The notes beneath the pieces are model-generated. The model was given only the letters and a program-made list of their open reading frames with translations, made no database searches and was not told the origin of the DNA. 64,000 nucleotides of DNA from Iodobacter violaceini (GTDB taxonomy: Bacteria; Pseudomonadota; Gammaproteobacteria; Burkholderiales; Chitinibacteraceae). The DNA lies in NCBI RefSeq assembly GCF_011601265.1, contig NZ_JAAOLX010000004.1:248001-312000 (forward strand), read 5' to 3'. The position numbers were made by a program, and so were the translations under genes. This document shows positions 1 through 8,171 of the stretch, piece after piece (positions within the stretch are counted from its first letter, which is position 1; each line of letters starts with the position of its first letter).

Positions 1-452
1 GACCAACAATCTTTCAGAATTTGTACGCTGCTTCTTTTTAAGTAAAAGTTAATTGTAAGCGAAAGATACAAGTACCACTCATCAATAATGCCCCCAAGGC
101 TCTTATTCAAAAGAAAATGCAAACATTTTTATGCTTTTTTTATAGGGAGACTTGTACTATTACCGTGCTTTCCCTGGTAAAAAGTGGATGAAAAAACCCA
201 AGAATTCATATTTTATTGTCATTATTTATTTATACATTTATGCATCACTATCATCACATTTGAGTGATATCTACCACACTATTTACTTATTGCACCGCAC
301 AATAAAAGTAACACGAAATATTCGTGTAATATTTAATGCTAAATGATTACAAAAAACGCCGTTTCATCGCAATGTAAGCGGGCTTGCCCTACTTTACCAA
401 TGACCCAAGAGCCGATAAGGTTTGCGCTTCCCCCTTTACGTCAGGTTTATTT
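1..452. other. AT-rich non-coding leader upstream of crotonase gene
   Basis: No convincing gene is visible here. The only open frame (152-346, plus) is AT-rich, lacks a ribosome binding site and encodes an unconvincing, low-complexity peptide. The stretch most likely holds the promoter region of the crotonase-fold gene at 453 and the end of whatever lies left of the window. Its one clear element is the palindrome at 311-327. Confidence 0.6.
311..327. promoter_or_regulatory. Perfect palindrome, candidate operator
   Basis: ACACGAA-ATA-TTCGTGT is a perfect inverted repeat with 7-bp arms and a 3-bp centre, 126 bp before the predicted crotonase start. Its size and symmetry suit a dimeric repressor such as a TetR-family protein. 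No regulator gene lies beside it in the window, so the binding protein is unknown. The repeat is seen directly; the operator role is inferred. Confidence 0.4.
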
Positions 453-1148
453 ATGAGCCCAGTTCTTTCTTATCAATTAGAAAATGGCATCGCGACGCTT
501 TGTTTAAGCAATGGCAAAGTGAATGCAATTTCTATGGATGTTATTGATGCATTTAACCGTGCCCTTGATCAGGCGGAGCTAGATCAGGCTGTTGTCATGA
601 TTACGTCCGGACCGGGTGTTTTATCTGCAGGCTATGATCTGAAAGTCATGACTTCGGGTTTAGACCATGCGCTGCCACTGGTCACTGCAGGATCCAAACT
701 AAGCCGCCGTCTGCTGTCTCACCCCTACCCGGTTATTGTGGCGTGTCCTGGCCATGCCATTGCCAAGGGCGCATTTTTATTGTTGTCTGCTGATTATCGG
801 ATTGGTGTGGCTGGCCCGTTCAGTATTGGCCTGAATGAAGTACAAATTGGGATGACCATGCCCTACGCGGGCATCGCAATTGCGCGCAATCGCTTAAGCC
901 CGGCAGCTTTTGAGCGCTCTGTCATTAATGGGGAAATGTTTAATCCGCAAGGTGCGGTGGATGCAGGGTTTTTAGATTTATTGGTTGAGCCGGAAGCGCT
1001 CGCAAGCAGCGCACTGGCCGCAGCAGAATCTTTAAAGAAAATCAGCATGAAGGCGCACAGAAATACCAAGCTAAAAGTACGCCATGACTTTTTAGCCGCC
1101 TTAGATAAAGCTATTGAGCAGGATAAAGAAACCCTGAGTCTTGATTAA
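453..1148 (+). CDS. Enoyl-CoA hydratase/isomerase (crotonase) family protein
   Basis: A 231-residue crotonase-fold protein, shorter than typical enoyl-CoA hydratases (about 260). The first oxyanion-hole segment appears as LSAGYDL (about residues 72-78) and the second as GHAIAKGAF (about 109-117). NEVQIGMTMP follows, with a glutamate in the position of a catalytic Glu. The family acts on acyl-CoA thioesters, usually hydrating or isomerising enoyl-CoA in beta-oxidation; the exact substrate cannot be read here. The ATG at 453 is preferred because MSPVLSYQLENG begins the conserved fold; an upstream TTG at 384 would add 23 unrelated residues. It stands alone, ends at a strong bidirectional terminator, and follows an AT-rich leader with a palindrome. 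Confidence 0.85.
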   Translation: MSPVLSYQLENGIATLCLSNGKVNAISMDVIDAFNRALDQAELDQAVVMITSGPGVLSAGYDLKVMTSGLDHALPLVTAGSKLSRRLLSHPYPVIVACPGHAIAKGAFLLLSADYRIGVAGPFSIGLNEVQIGMTMPYAGIAIARNRLSPAAFERSVINGEMFNPQGAVDAGFLDLLVEPEALASSALAAAESLKKISMKAHRNTKLKVRHDFLAALDKAIEQDKETLSLD

Positions 1149-1158
1149 AAGGCTTGGT

Positions 1159-1187
1159 GGCAAAAAACGCAGCCCGCGTTTTTTGCC
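1159..1187. terminator. Bidirectional rho-independent terminator
   Basis: GGCAAAAAACGC and GCGTTTTTTGCC form perfect 12-bp arms around a 5-base loop, with A and T runs inside the stem. It lies between the convergent crotonase gene and the wbuC-like gene and can serve both. Confidence 0.85.
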
Positions 1188-1225
1188 TGCCTCTGCAAAA
1201 TGCGCCTGAGTTTCAGACCCACCTG

Positions 1226-1699
1226 CTAGCCAGTCCAGCGCTCACCTAACTGAGCGCGCTTATACCAGGCAAGCAAACCAGCCACTTTACTCCCGCCATC
1301 CAAAGGCCCCCAAGGTGCAAAGTCTTGCTCAGCAATCGGCATATAAGGCCCATGCTTCACCTCAAAAATCACCCCGCCCTGATCCAAAGACAATACAGCG
1401 TGCCATACACCCGCCGGTGTTTCCAATACAGCTGCATCCTCCCCCAGAATCTGGCGGGCAATCACTTCGCCGGCATCATTAAAATGCAGTACCAGAAATC
1501 TTCCGGCCAGAGGATAAAGCAGCTCCCATGTATGCGGATGCCTGTGAGGACGCACCAGCGTATCTGGCTCCATAGCAATGGCAAGGCGCTGTATCGGATC
1601 AGCCAGCTCCTCATGCAGATTATGATTTGCACGGCGGCGGGCAGATGCCTGCGCTTTGCCAGCCAGGCTTGTAAGATCAGCCGGAGTTATTTTTTTCAT
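1226..1699 (-). CDS. WbuC family cupin-fold metalloprotein
   Basis: A 157-residue protein with the WbuC layout. The N-terminal part contains SARRRANHNLH; a cupin barrel follows with RPHRHPHTWELLYPLAGR (about residues 49-66), whose histidines and Glu are likely metal ligands, and PAGVWHAVLSL (about 95-105) supplies a further His. WbuC proteins are often found in O-antigen or polysaccharide loci, but their reaction is not established. Here it sits 6 bp downstream of the S4-domain gene on the same strand, so the two are probably cotranscribed and share the terminator at 1159-1187. The call to family is firm; the function is unknown. Confidence 0.9.
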   Translation of the reverse strand: MKKITPADLTSLAGKAQASARRRANHNLHEELADPIQRLAIAMEPDTLVRPHRHPHTWELLYPLAGRFLVLHFNDAGEVIARQILGEDAAVLETPAGVWHAVLSLDQGGVIFEVKHGPYMPIAEQDFAPWGPLDGGSKVAGLLAWYKRAQLGERWTG

Positions 1700-1705
1700 G
1701 CTGAT

Positions 1706-1933
1706 TTACTCTGCCGCAGCCACAACACGGATTAATACGGATTCACCTACTTGCACAATCTGCCCGGCACGAATTTTGCAGGCTTTGCGCAGCTCCTGAT
1801 GCCCGTCAACCTGCACATCACCCGAGGCAACAATCTGCTTACCCTGGCCGCCAGAGCTGGCCACATTCGTAATTTTCAGCAAATTATGCAGCTCAATAAA
1901 TTCATTACTGAGTTCAACTTCAAATTCTTGCAT
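1706..1933 (-). CDS. RNA-binding S4 domain protein (YbcJ-like)
   Basis: A 75-residue protein that is essentially one S4 RNA-binding fold. It has FIELHNLLKITNVASSGG at the N-terminus, the GDVQVDGHQELRKACKI core, and the GQIVQVGESVLIRV strand pair at the C-terminus. Single-domain S4 proteins of this type (YbcJ) are thought to bind structured RNA, possibly ribosomal. The ATG at 1933 is chosen because AAGAGAA lies just upstream; the longer frame begins with TTG at 1951 and would swallow that ribosome binding site. It is followed 6 bp later by the WbuC-like gene. Confidence 0.85.
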   Translation of the reverse strand: MQEFEVELSNEFIELHNLLKITNVASSGGQGKQIVASGDVQVDGHQELRKACKIRAGQIVQVGESVLIRVVAAAE

Positions 1934-2000
1934 TTCAATTTCTCTTTTCAATACTTCAAATAAGGGCCGGATGATACCAGCTTCTCCGGCTCACGAAAAA

Positions 2001-2750
2001 TCAGCTCAGGCTGTATTGCAAGCCTGCACGCAAACGCCGCACGATACCTTGTAAATCCAGATCATGCCGGGCTTCTAATTTGGATGCCAAGAATAAAAAC
2101 TTGATCCAGTTCATTTTAAAGTGCTCATCATTACTTGCAAAAACAATCACGTTATAACTGTTAAATGCGCGGCAATACCAAACACGGCCATTAAAGACCC
2201 GCTTTAATCTTTCGATATAGATATTTAGTTTGGGGTCTGTGCCCCATAAATTAATCACCAGCACGCCTTTTTCAGATAAAGCCATGCGGCAATGATCATA
2301 ATATGATTCTGTTGCCAGAACGGCAGGCAAGCCTTCATTGTCATAAGCATCCAGCATAATTACATCGGCTTCGGCACGCCCATGCGTTATATAATCCACA
2401 GCATCGGTTTGAATAATGCTGAAGCGCTCATTATCATCCGGAATAAAAAATTCATGGCGCAAGGCTATGACTTCTTCATTAATCTCAAGCGTGGTGATTT
2501 TGCTTTCAGGCAAATATCGGTAACAATACTTGGGCAAAGAGCCGCCGCCCAAGCCTACAATTAATACCTGTTTGGGGTCAGGAACAAAGAGTAAAAAACC
2601 CATCATTGTTTGTGAGTAGCCCAAAGCCAGCAAATAAGGATCATCTAAATCCATTGCGCTTTGAATAGAATTCCCGTCAAAGCGCAAAGATTTACATCCA
2701 TTCTCTAAAGTGAGATAAAGCGCTTTATCAAGCGATGCTGAAAAAGTCAT
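2001..2750 (-). CDS. Spermidine synthase-like SAM-fold protein
   Basis: A 249-residue protein with the polyamine aminopropyltransferase Rossmann core. VLIVGLGGGSLPKYCY (about residues 63-78) is the nucleotide-binding glycine loop, TTLEINEEVIALRHEFF holds the acidic residue that grips the ribose, and ADVIMLDAYDNEGLPA (about 128-143) matches the family's D-A-Y/F motif. A dedicated polyamine role is unproven: spermidine synthases usually keep an additional N-terminal strand domain, which is short here, and many such orphan proteins are unassigned. The gene starts 6 bp from the divergent GIY-YIG gene. Confidence 0.8.
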   Translation of the reverse strand: MTFSASLDKALYLTLENGCKSLRFDGNSIQSAMDLDDPYLLALGYSQTMMGFLLFVPDPKQVLIVGLGGGSLPKYCYRYLPESKITTLEINEEVIALRHEFFIPDDNERFSIIQTDAVDYITHGRAEADVIMLDAYDNEGLPAVLATESYYDHCRMALSEKGVLVINLWGTDPKLNIYIERLKRVFNGRVWYCRAFNSYNVIVFASNDEHFKMNWIKFLFLASKLEARHDLDLQGIVRRLRAGLQYSLS

Positions 2751-2756
2751 TACAAT

Positions 2757-3038
2757 ATGCCTAAAGAATTAACTAATGCGCACAAACCATGGTTTGTATA
2801 CCTGATTGAATGTCAGGACTATTCAATTTATACAGGAATCACCGTGAATGTAGAAAAACGCTATGCAGCTCATTTAAGCGGCAAAGGCGCACGCTATACA
2901 CGCATTCGCCCGCCGCTAAAATTACTGGCTGTGATTGAGTTTGCCGACAGGGCCGCAGCGGCCAGTACGGAATACACTATAAAGCAATGGACGGCAAAGC
3001 AAAAACGCGCATTTGCCGCACAACATGCTGTGATCTGA
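2757..3038 (+). CDS. GIY-YIG nuclease family protein (YhbQ-like)
   Basis: A 93-residue protein that is a single GIY-YIG domain. VYLIECQDYSIYTGITVNV (about residues 14-32) carries the two signature strands in the relaxed Y-L-I / Y-T-G form, followed by EKRYAAHLSGKGARYTR and the conserved glutamate in STEYTIKQW (about 72-80). It belongs to the small UPF0213/YhbQ group, for which DNA nuclease activity has been proposed. It starts 6 bp from the divergent spermidine-synthase-like gene, so its promoter must lie inside that gene. It ends convergently 13 bp from the small membrane-protein gene. Confidence 0.88.
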   Translation: MPKELTNAHKPWFVYLIECQDYSIYTGITVNVEKRYAAHLSGKGARYTRIRPPLKLLAVIEFADRAAAASTEYTIKQWTAKQKRAFAAQHAVI

Positions 3039-3051
3039 TTATAAAAACCCG

Positions 3052-3396
3052 CTATTCCTGTGCACTTTGTTCTGCCCGATCAGCAATATGGCTGGATCTG
3101 GCCAGTAACATCAGTAAACCAGCCAAAACCATTAATGCGGGGATAGAAAGCTTTAAACCAACCCCATGATAATCTTTAAGATAAAGTGCAAACCCTGTAG
3201 CAATCAGCATCGGCGCGGTAACGACACTGGATTTATTAATCCCTTCCAATGCCAGCACGGCAACTCCCGCAGCAATCAGCCCCAGAATAATTAAAGTGCC
3301 CATTTGCGGCATTAATTGCAGCTCATTTATTAACCAGCCGCCCCCCACTGCAATCAAAACAACAGGCAAGACGGCACTACGTTTTTTTTCCAGCAT
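3052..3396 (-). CDS. Small four-helix membrane protein
   Basis: A 114-residue protein with about four hydrophobic helices: residues 8-28 (VLPVVLIAVGGGWLIN region), 31-49, 57-75 and 80-100. The N-terminus is basic (MLEKKRS), and the C-terminal tail is polar (SHIADRAEQSAQE). The pattern resembles the transmembrane domain found at the N-terminus of LiaF-type proteins, but no output domain is attached. It lies 36 bp before trpS on the minus strand's downstream side and may be the last gene of that group. No function can be assigned. Confidence 0.7.
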   Translation of the reverse strand: MLEKKRSAVLPVVLIAVGGGWLINELQLMPQMGTLIILGLIAAGVAVLALEGINKSSVVTAPMLIATGFALYLKDYHGVGLKLSIPALMVLAGLLMLLARSSHIADRAEQSAQE

Positions 3397-3432
3397 ATTA
3401 ACCCCTTGTTTACAGTGTTTTTACTCCGGATC

Positions 3433-4635
3433 TTAGTAGTAAGACAGCCCCATGGCTTCCCGAACATCCCGCATGGTATCTCTGGCGAGATCTCTTGCGC
3501 GCTCACAGCCATCGGCCACAATGCTTTTCACTAAAGTAAGGTCTTCCAAATAAGGCTGAGCACGCTCAAACATTGGTTTTTGCTCTGCAAGCACGCCATC
3601 AATCACCGGCTGTTTGCACTCCAGGCAACCAATGCCCGCGCTCTTACAGCCTTCAACCACCCAGCTTTGGGCTTCGGGCGATGAATAAACCTGGTGCAAT
3701 TTCCATACAGGGCAACGCTCAGGCTCTCCCGCATCTGTACGGCGTGCACGGGCCGGATCAGTAGGCATTTGCCGGATTTTCTTTGCCACTACATCGGCAC
3801 TTTCACGCAAATTAATAGTATTTCCGTAAGACTTGGACATCTTTTGCCCATCCAGCCCAGGCAAACGCGGCGCCTCAGTCAGCAGCGGCTGAGCTTCGGG
3901 CAGAATCATTTTTCCACCGCCCTCTAAATAACCAAACAATCTTTCTCTGTCGCCATGGCTCAGATTTTGTGTTTCCTGCAGCAGCGAGCGCGCGGCCTCC
4001 AGCGCCTCCACATCACCATCTTGCTGATATCGGGTGCGTAACCCATCGTAAAGCTTGCCTTTTTTACCGCCAATTTTCTTAATTGCGGCCTCAGCTTTTT
4101 CTGCAAAACCTACTTCTTTGCCAAACACATGGTTAAAACGACGTGCCACATCGCGGGTGATTTCTATATGCGGCACCTGATCCTCGCCAACCGGCACTAA
4201 ATTACTGCGATAAAGCAAAATATCCGCAGCCTGCAATAGCGGGTAGCCTAAAAAGCCAAAGGTATCCAAATCTTTATGGCTCAGCTTTTCAATCTGATCT
4301 TTATAGCTTGGGGCACGCTCCAGCCAGGACAGCGGTGTAATCATGGAGAGTAAAAGCTGCAATTCTGCATGTTCTGGCACACGGCTTTGAATAAAGATGG
4401 TGGCTTGTGCCGGGTCTACACCTGCAGCAAGCCAGTCAATTACCATATCCCACACACTTTTTTCAATAACACTCACATCATCATAATTCGTGGTTAATGC
4501 ATGCCAGTCGGCCACCATAAACAGGCACTGGTATTCACTCTGTAACTGCACCCAATTTTTTAGTACACCATGATAATGACCAAGATGCAGCTTGCCAGTA
4601 GGGCGCATGCCAGAAAGAACACGGTCGGGGAACAT
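3433..4635 (-). CDS. trpS: Tryptophan--tRNA ligase
   Basis: A 400-residue class I aminoacyl-tRNA synthetase that charges tRNA-Trp in the cytoplasm. The HIGH-type motif is GKLHLGHYHG (about residues 14-23) and the KMSKS loop is GQKMSKSYGN (about 270). GEDQVPHIEITRDVARRFN is the typical TrpRS segment that contacts tryptophan. The protein belongs to the longer form (about 400 residues versus 334 in E. coli), with an insertion around 185-240. The ATG at 4635 follows AGGA at ideal spacing, while the frame's earlier ATG at 4656 adds a hydrophobic leader without support. It follows the site-2 protease gene by 68 bp in a commonly conserved order. Confidence 0.96.
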   Translation of the reverse strand: MFPDRVLSGMRPTGKLHLGHYHGVLKNWVQLQSEYQCLFMVADWHALTTNYDDVSVIEKSVWDMVIDWLAAGVDPAQATIFIQSRVPEHAELQLLLSMITPLSWLERAPSYKDQIEKLSHKDLDTFGFLGYPLLQAADILLYRSNLVPVGEDQVPHIEITRDVARRFNHVFGKEVGFAEKAEAAIKKIGGKKGKLYDGLRTRYQQDGDVEALEAARSLLQETQNLSHGDRERLFGYLEGGGKMILPEAQPLLTEAPRLPGLDGQKMSKSYGNTINLRESADVVAKKIRQMPTDPARARRTDAGEPERCPVWKLHQVYSSPEAQSWVVEGCKSAGIGCLECKQPVIDGVLAEQKPMFERAQPYLEDLTLVKSIVADGCERARDLARDTMRDVREAMGLSYY

Positions 4636-4703
4636 CGCAAATCCTATAAAAAACAATCAAAAGACAGGGCAAAGCCCTGCCCGGCAGCGTTCAAAAACTT
4701 TGT

Positions 4704-5345
4704 CTAAACAATAAAATGGATCAGGCGATAAGCCAGCGCCATAAATGGCGCCATGATGCCGCCTAATACACCCGTAGCCAGTAAACCAATCAGGATAAAC
4801 ATGCCATAAGGCTCAACAAGCGCCAGCTTTGCGGCAAGATGATTGGGTAATACTGAGAGCAGCATTCGTCCGCCATCCAGCGGTGGCAGCGGAATTAAAT
4901 TCAGCACCATTAAAGACACATTAATGCTGATTCCTGCTTGCGACATATAAGCCAGCGGCAATTGAAACGAGCTGCCGTCCATGCCTTCCGCCAGCTTAAA
5001 AAACAAGCCCCAGATAATCGCCATCACAAAATTAGCCGCAGGCCCTGCAGCGGCTACCCACAACATATCCTGCTTAGGTTTTTTCAGCCGCCCAAAATCA
5101 ACCGGCACGGGTTTTGCCCAGCCAAATAAAAAACCACCCGGCAAAATAAGAAAAATCAAAGGCAATAATATGGTCCCAACCGGATCAACATGCTTTAGCG
5201 GATTAAACGTAACACGGCCCAGTAAATATGCAGTTGGATCGCCAAACTTTTTCGCCACATAAGCATGGGCGGCCTCGTGTGCCGTAATGGCAAACAAAAC
5301 CGGCAATGCCCAAATGGCGATTTTCTGAATCAGATTTAATTCCAT
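4704..5345 (-). CDS. Site-2 protease family (M50) membrane metalloprotease
   Basis: A 213-residue integral membrane protein. The zinc-binding HEAAH motif lies in the first part (ITAHEAAHAYVAKKFGD, about residues 20-36), and the second metal-ligand motif is LNLIPLPPLDGGRML (about 150-164). Both are diagnostic of the compact M50 family (YwhC type), without a PDZ domain. About five or six hydrophobic segments are visible. Members cleave substrates within the membrane; the target is unknown. It lies between yciO and trpS, an order seen in many beta- and gammaproteobacteria. AAGGATTGTG upstream supports the chosen ATG. Confidence 0.92.
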   Translation of the reverse strand: MELNLIQKIAIWALPVLFAITAHEAAHAYVAKKFGDPTAYLLGRVTFNPLKHVDPVGTILLPLIFLILPGGFLFGWAKPVPVDFGRLKKPKQDMLWVAAAGPAANFVMAIIWGLFFKLAEGMDGSSFQLPLAYMSQAGISINVSLMVLNLIPLPPLDGGRMLLSVLPNHLAAKLALVEPYGMFILIGLLATGVLGGIMAPFMALAYRLIHFIV

Positions 5346-5386
5346 TCACAATCCTTATTAATGCGCCATACAACGATGCTGATCCT

Positions 5387-6010
5387 TTATAAGCCCAAAG
5401 GAGCCAGGCTGCCTTTACCAGCCCGCATCAGCTCGGCAGTATCACCGGATAAATCCACCACCGTTGTCGGCTCCATGCCGCAATAACCGCCTTCAATCAC
5501 CAGATCAACCTCGTGCTCCAGCCGGTCGCGAATTTCCCATGCATCGGTTAAAGCCTCTTCTTCACCCGGCAAAATCAGTGTGGAAGACAATATCGGCTCG
5601 CCCAATTCTTCCAGCATTGCCAGGGCAATCGGGTGATCAGGCACACGCAGGCCAATTGTGGATTTTTTAGGATGCCAAACCCGGCGGGGCACTTCCTTAG
5701 TGGCTTCCAGAATAAAAGTATAGCTGCCAGGCGTTGTTGCCTTCAGGATTCGGTAAACACGATTATCCACTTTGGCGTAAGTGCCGATTTGCGATAAATC
5801 ACTACAAACCAGGGTGAAATGATGCTTATCATCCAGCTGGCGGATGCGTCTGATCCGCTCCAATGCATCTTTTGAATCCAGCTTACAGCCAATGGCATAA
5901 CAGGAATCGGTCGGGTAAACCACCACCCCACCCTTACAAATAATATCAACCGCTTGTTTAATTAAACGGGCTTGTGGGTTTTCTGCATGAATAGAAAAAA
6001 ACTGTGACAT
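5387..6010 (-). CDS. yciO: YciO/YrdC/Sua5 family protein (threonylcarbamoyl-AMP synthase-like)
   Basis: A 207-residue single-domain YrdC-fold protein. GGVVVYPTDSCYAIGCKLDS (about residues 27-46) and RIRRIRQLDDKHHFTLVC (about 52-69) form the nucleotide and bicarbonate pocket, and STIGLRVPDH (about 115) is the conserved R-P loop. The family makes threonylcarbamoyl-adenylate for t6A tRNA modification; the YciO branch has the fold, but its physiological role is less clear than that of TsaC. The gene begins 3 bp after rnm ends, indicating translational coupling. Confidence 0.9.
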   Translation of the reverse strand: MSQFFSIHAENPQARLIKQAVDIICKGGVVVYPTDSCYAIGCKLDSKDALERIRRIRQLDDKHHFTLVCSDLSQIGTYAKVDNRVYRILKATTPGSYTFILEATKEVPRRVWHPKKSTIGLRVPDHPIALAMLEELGEPILSSTLILPGEEEALTDAWEIRDRLEHEVDLVIEGGYCGMEPTTVVDLSGDTAELMRAGKGSLAPLGL

Positions 6011-6013
6011 TAT

Positions 6014-6883
6014 TTAACCTGCTGAAATTGAAGAGGGCATCGTCTCTGGTGGCAACCAGCGATGCCAGACGGGTTGGCAGTCCATAGGTAAATCAGGGTT
6101 CAGACCGGGCTCACGTGCACCTTCGCCGGTTGCGTGATAATCCGTGCCACAAGAAGCCAAAAAACCAAATTCCTGAGCCAGCCGGCCAAATCGCGCGGCA
6201 TCAGGAATGCCATGGCAGCCGGAAACCACTTCAATGGCCTCGCCACCAAGGCGTTTATATTCGGTGAGTAATACGCGTAAAGTTTCATTACCCATTTCAT
6301 AACGGGCCGGATGAGCCAGAACAGCCACACCGCCCGCGCCGGTAATCCACTCAATCGCTTCGTGCAAACGCGCCCATTCGTGCTCAACAAAGCCGGGTTT
6401 GCCCCGCACTAAATAGCGCTTAAACACTGAGCCCATATCTTTACACACGCCTGTTTTCACCAGATGACGGGCAAAGTGTGCCCGGCTCAGGATTTCCGGG
6501 TTATCTGCATACTGACGTGCACCCTCTAAAGAGCCATGAATGCCCGCCTTATCCAGCTCGGCGGCCATACGCTCTGCACGCTCACCGCGGCCGGAACGCA
6601 CGCTGGCCAGCCCTGCCAGCAGGGCTTCATTATTGCGATCAAAACCAAGACCAACGATATGCAAAATATGCTTACCCCAGCTCACCGAGATTTCCACGCC
6701 ATTAATAAACTTCATCCCTAGTTGCCGGGCTTCGTCTTCCGCCTCGGCAAGGCCGCGCGTTTCATCATGATCGGTGAGTGCAAACAATTGGCAGCCCCGG
6801 TCAAAAGCTTTACGCACCACTTCACGCGCAGGGAGCAGGCCATCGGAATGGTTTGAATGGCAATGCAGATCGACAGGGGTCAT
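6014..6883 (-). CDS. rnm: PHP-domain 3',5'-nucleotide phosphatase / 5'-3' exoribonuclease (RNase AM type)
   Basis: A 289-residue PHP-domain phosphoesterase. The metal centre begins with DLHCHSNHSDG (about residues 5-15), continues with ALTDHDE (about 35-41), VEISVSWGKHILHIVG, and AVLAHPARY, and closes with SCGTDYHATG (about 247-256). E. coli YciV (RNase AM) of this family trims the 5' ends of rRNA and hydrolyses pAp-type nucleotides. Here it heads an apparent unit rnm-yciO-M50-trpS. AAGGAAC lies before the ATG. A 250-bp gap separates it from cysM and would hold its promoter. Confidence 0.9.
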   Translation of the reverse strand: MTPVDLHCHSNHSDGLLPAREVVRKAFDRGCQLFALTDHDETRGLAEAEDEARQLGMKFINGVEISVSWGKHILHIVGLGFDRNNEALLAGLASVRSGRGERAERMAAELDKAGIHGSLEGARQYADNPEILSRAHFARHLVKTGVCKDMGSVFKRYLVRGKPGFVEHEWARLHEAIEWITGAGGVAVLAHPARYEMGNETLRVLLTEYKRLGGEAIEVVSGCHGIPDAARFGRLAQEFGFLASCGTDYHATGEGAREPGLNPDLPMDCQPVWHRWLPPETMPSSISAG

Positions 6884-7133
6884 GCTTGTTCCTTACAAAT
6901 ACATCTGAATGAGTACTTCAAAGCATTCCTGATTATAAAGATGCTTCAGTTTAAAGCTGAAAGCGCAAAATCACGAATCAAAGAGAACGCAAAGTGTTAC
7001 AGAAAAAACGAACAATATAATGACTTTCGTCGTGAGCCAGCGGTCCGCTTTTTACGCTGAGGCGCAAGGCCTCACTCAAAGAAAAAATCATATGGGCCAG
7101 AGTGCGCCCAAGCCCGCTCGCGGCAATGCCCCC

Positions 7134-8012
7134 TTACGCAGGAAACACGCCGGTCGAAAGATAGCGGTCCCCGCGATCACATACAATGGAAACAATCACT
7201 GCGTTTTCTACTTCTTGCGATAACTGCAAGGCTGCGGCCAAAGCCCCTCCTGATGAAATCCCGGCAAAGATGCCTTCTTCTCTCGCCAAACGGCGCGTGG
7301 TTTCTTCAGCCAGCGCTTGGTTGACTTCCATCATCCGGTCTAATTTAGAAAAATCACAAATAGCAGGTACGTATTCAAGAGGCCATTTGCGAATACCCGG
7401 AATTTGCGCACCATCGCAAGGCTGCACACCCACAATCTGCACCGCAGGATTCTGCTGTTTTAAATAACGCCCTGTACCCATAATCGTACCGGTGGTGCCC
7501 ATACTGGAAACAAAGTGGGTGATTAAACCCTGAGTGTCCTGCCAGATCTCTGGCCCTGTGCTTTCAAAATGAGCCAGCGGATTATCGCCATTGGCAAACT
7601 GATCAAGCACGATGCCCTGCCCTTTTTCCACCATTGTTTGCGCCAAATCACGGGCGCTTTCCATGCTTTCTTCCAAAATTACTTCCGCGCCGTAGGCTTT
7701 CATGCTTTGCACCCGCTCAATACTGGCGCTTTTGGGCATGATTAAAACCATTTTGTAACCCATCACAGCAGCGGCCATTGCCAGTGCAATACCGGTATTT
7801 CCTGATGTCGCTTCGATTAAAGTATCGCCTGTTTTTATATCGCCCCGTAGCGCCGCGTGCCGAATCATGGATAATGCGGGCCGGTCTTTCACTGATCCAG
7901 CGGGGTTATTACCTTCAAGCTTCACTAAAATAATATTGCTGGTATTGCCGGGTATCCGTTTCAAACGCACTAAAGGCGTGTGGCCGACAAAGTCTTCTAG
8001 ATACTTAAACAT
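7134..8012 (-). CDS. cysM: Cysteine synthase B (O-acetylserine sulfhydrylase)
   Basis: A 292-residue PLP enzyme that makes cysteine from O-acetylserine and sulfide or thiosulfate. The PLP lysine is in NPAGSVKDRPA (about residues 36-46), the substrate loop is EATSGNTGIA (about 67-76), and the phosphate-binding GTTGT appears in SSMGTTGTIMG (about 172). The short C-terminus and RLAREEGIFAGISSGGA fit CysM rather than CysK. The ATG at 8012 has GGAG upstream, while the longer frame to 8138 runs through a hairpin and an unrelated leader. It is divergent from a sodium symporter gene. Confidence 0.93.
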   Translation of the reverse strand: MFKYLEDFVGHTPLVRLKRIPGNTSNIILVKLEGNNPAGSVKDRPALSMIRHAALRGDIKTGDTLIEATSGNTGIALAMAAAVMGYKMVLIMPKSASIERVQSMKAYGAEVILEESMESARDLAQTMVEKGQGIVLDQFANGDNPLAHFESTGPEIWQDTQGLITHFVSSMGTTGTIMGTGRYLKQQNPAVQIVGVQPCDGAQIPGIRKWPLEYVPAICDFSKLDRMMEVNQALAEETTRRLAREEGIFAGISSGGALAAALQLSQEVENAVIVSIVCDRGDRYLSTGVFPA

Positions 8013-8030
8013 GCAGGGCTCCGTAATTGA

Positions 8031-8062
8031 GCAGCTTGCCGGGCTTAAGTACGGCAGGCTGC
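8031..8062 (-). promoter_or_regulatory. Hairpin in the cysM leader
   Basis: GCAGCTTGCCG (8031-8041) and CGGCAGGCTGC (8052-8062) form an 11-bp stem with one G-U type pair and a 10-base loop. It ends 19 bp before the cysM start, just upstream of the GGAG ribosome binding site. There is no U-run, so it is not a simple terminator. It could modulate translation or stability of cysM mRNA; this is inferred. Confidence 0.4.
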
Positions 8063-8171
8063 ATGGCCGATTATACCCGCCCCAGCCCGGGCAGCACTCA
8101 ACAAGTAAGCCATGCCGGGTGCTTAAAGACATAAACAACGTTAATTTGCTTTCAAGAACAGGAAATACATT

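Noticed and set aside
152-346. 64-codon plus-strand frame
   Set aside because: AT-rich, no ribosome binding site and no recognisable protein pattern; it lies in the leader of the crotonase gene.
7058-7074. TGAGGC/GCCTCA hairpin after cysM
   Set aside because: Short stem with no T run on either strand; not a convincing terminator.
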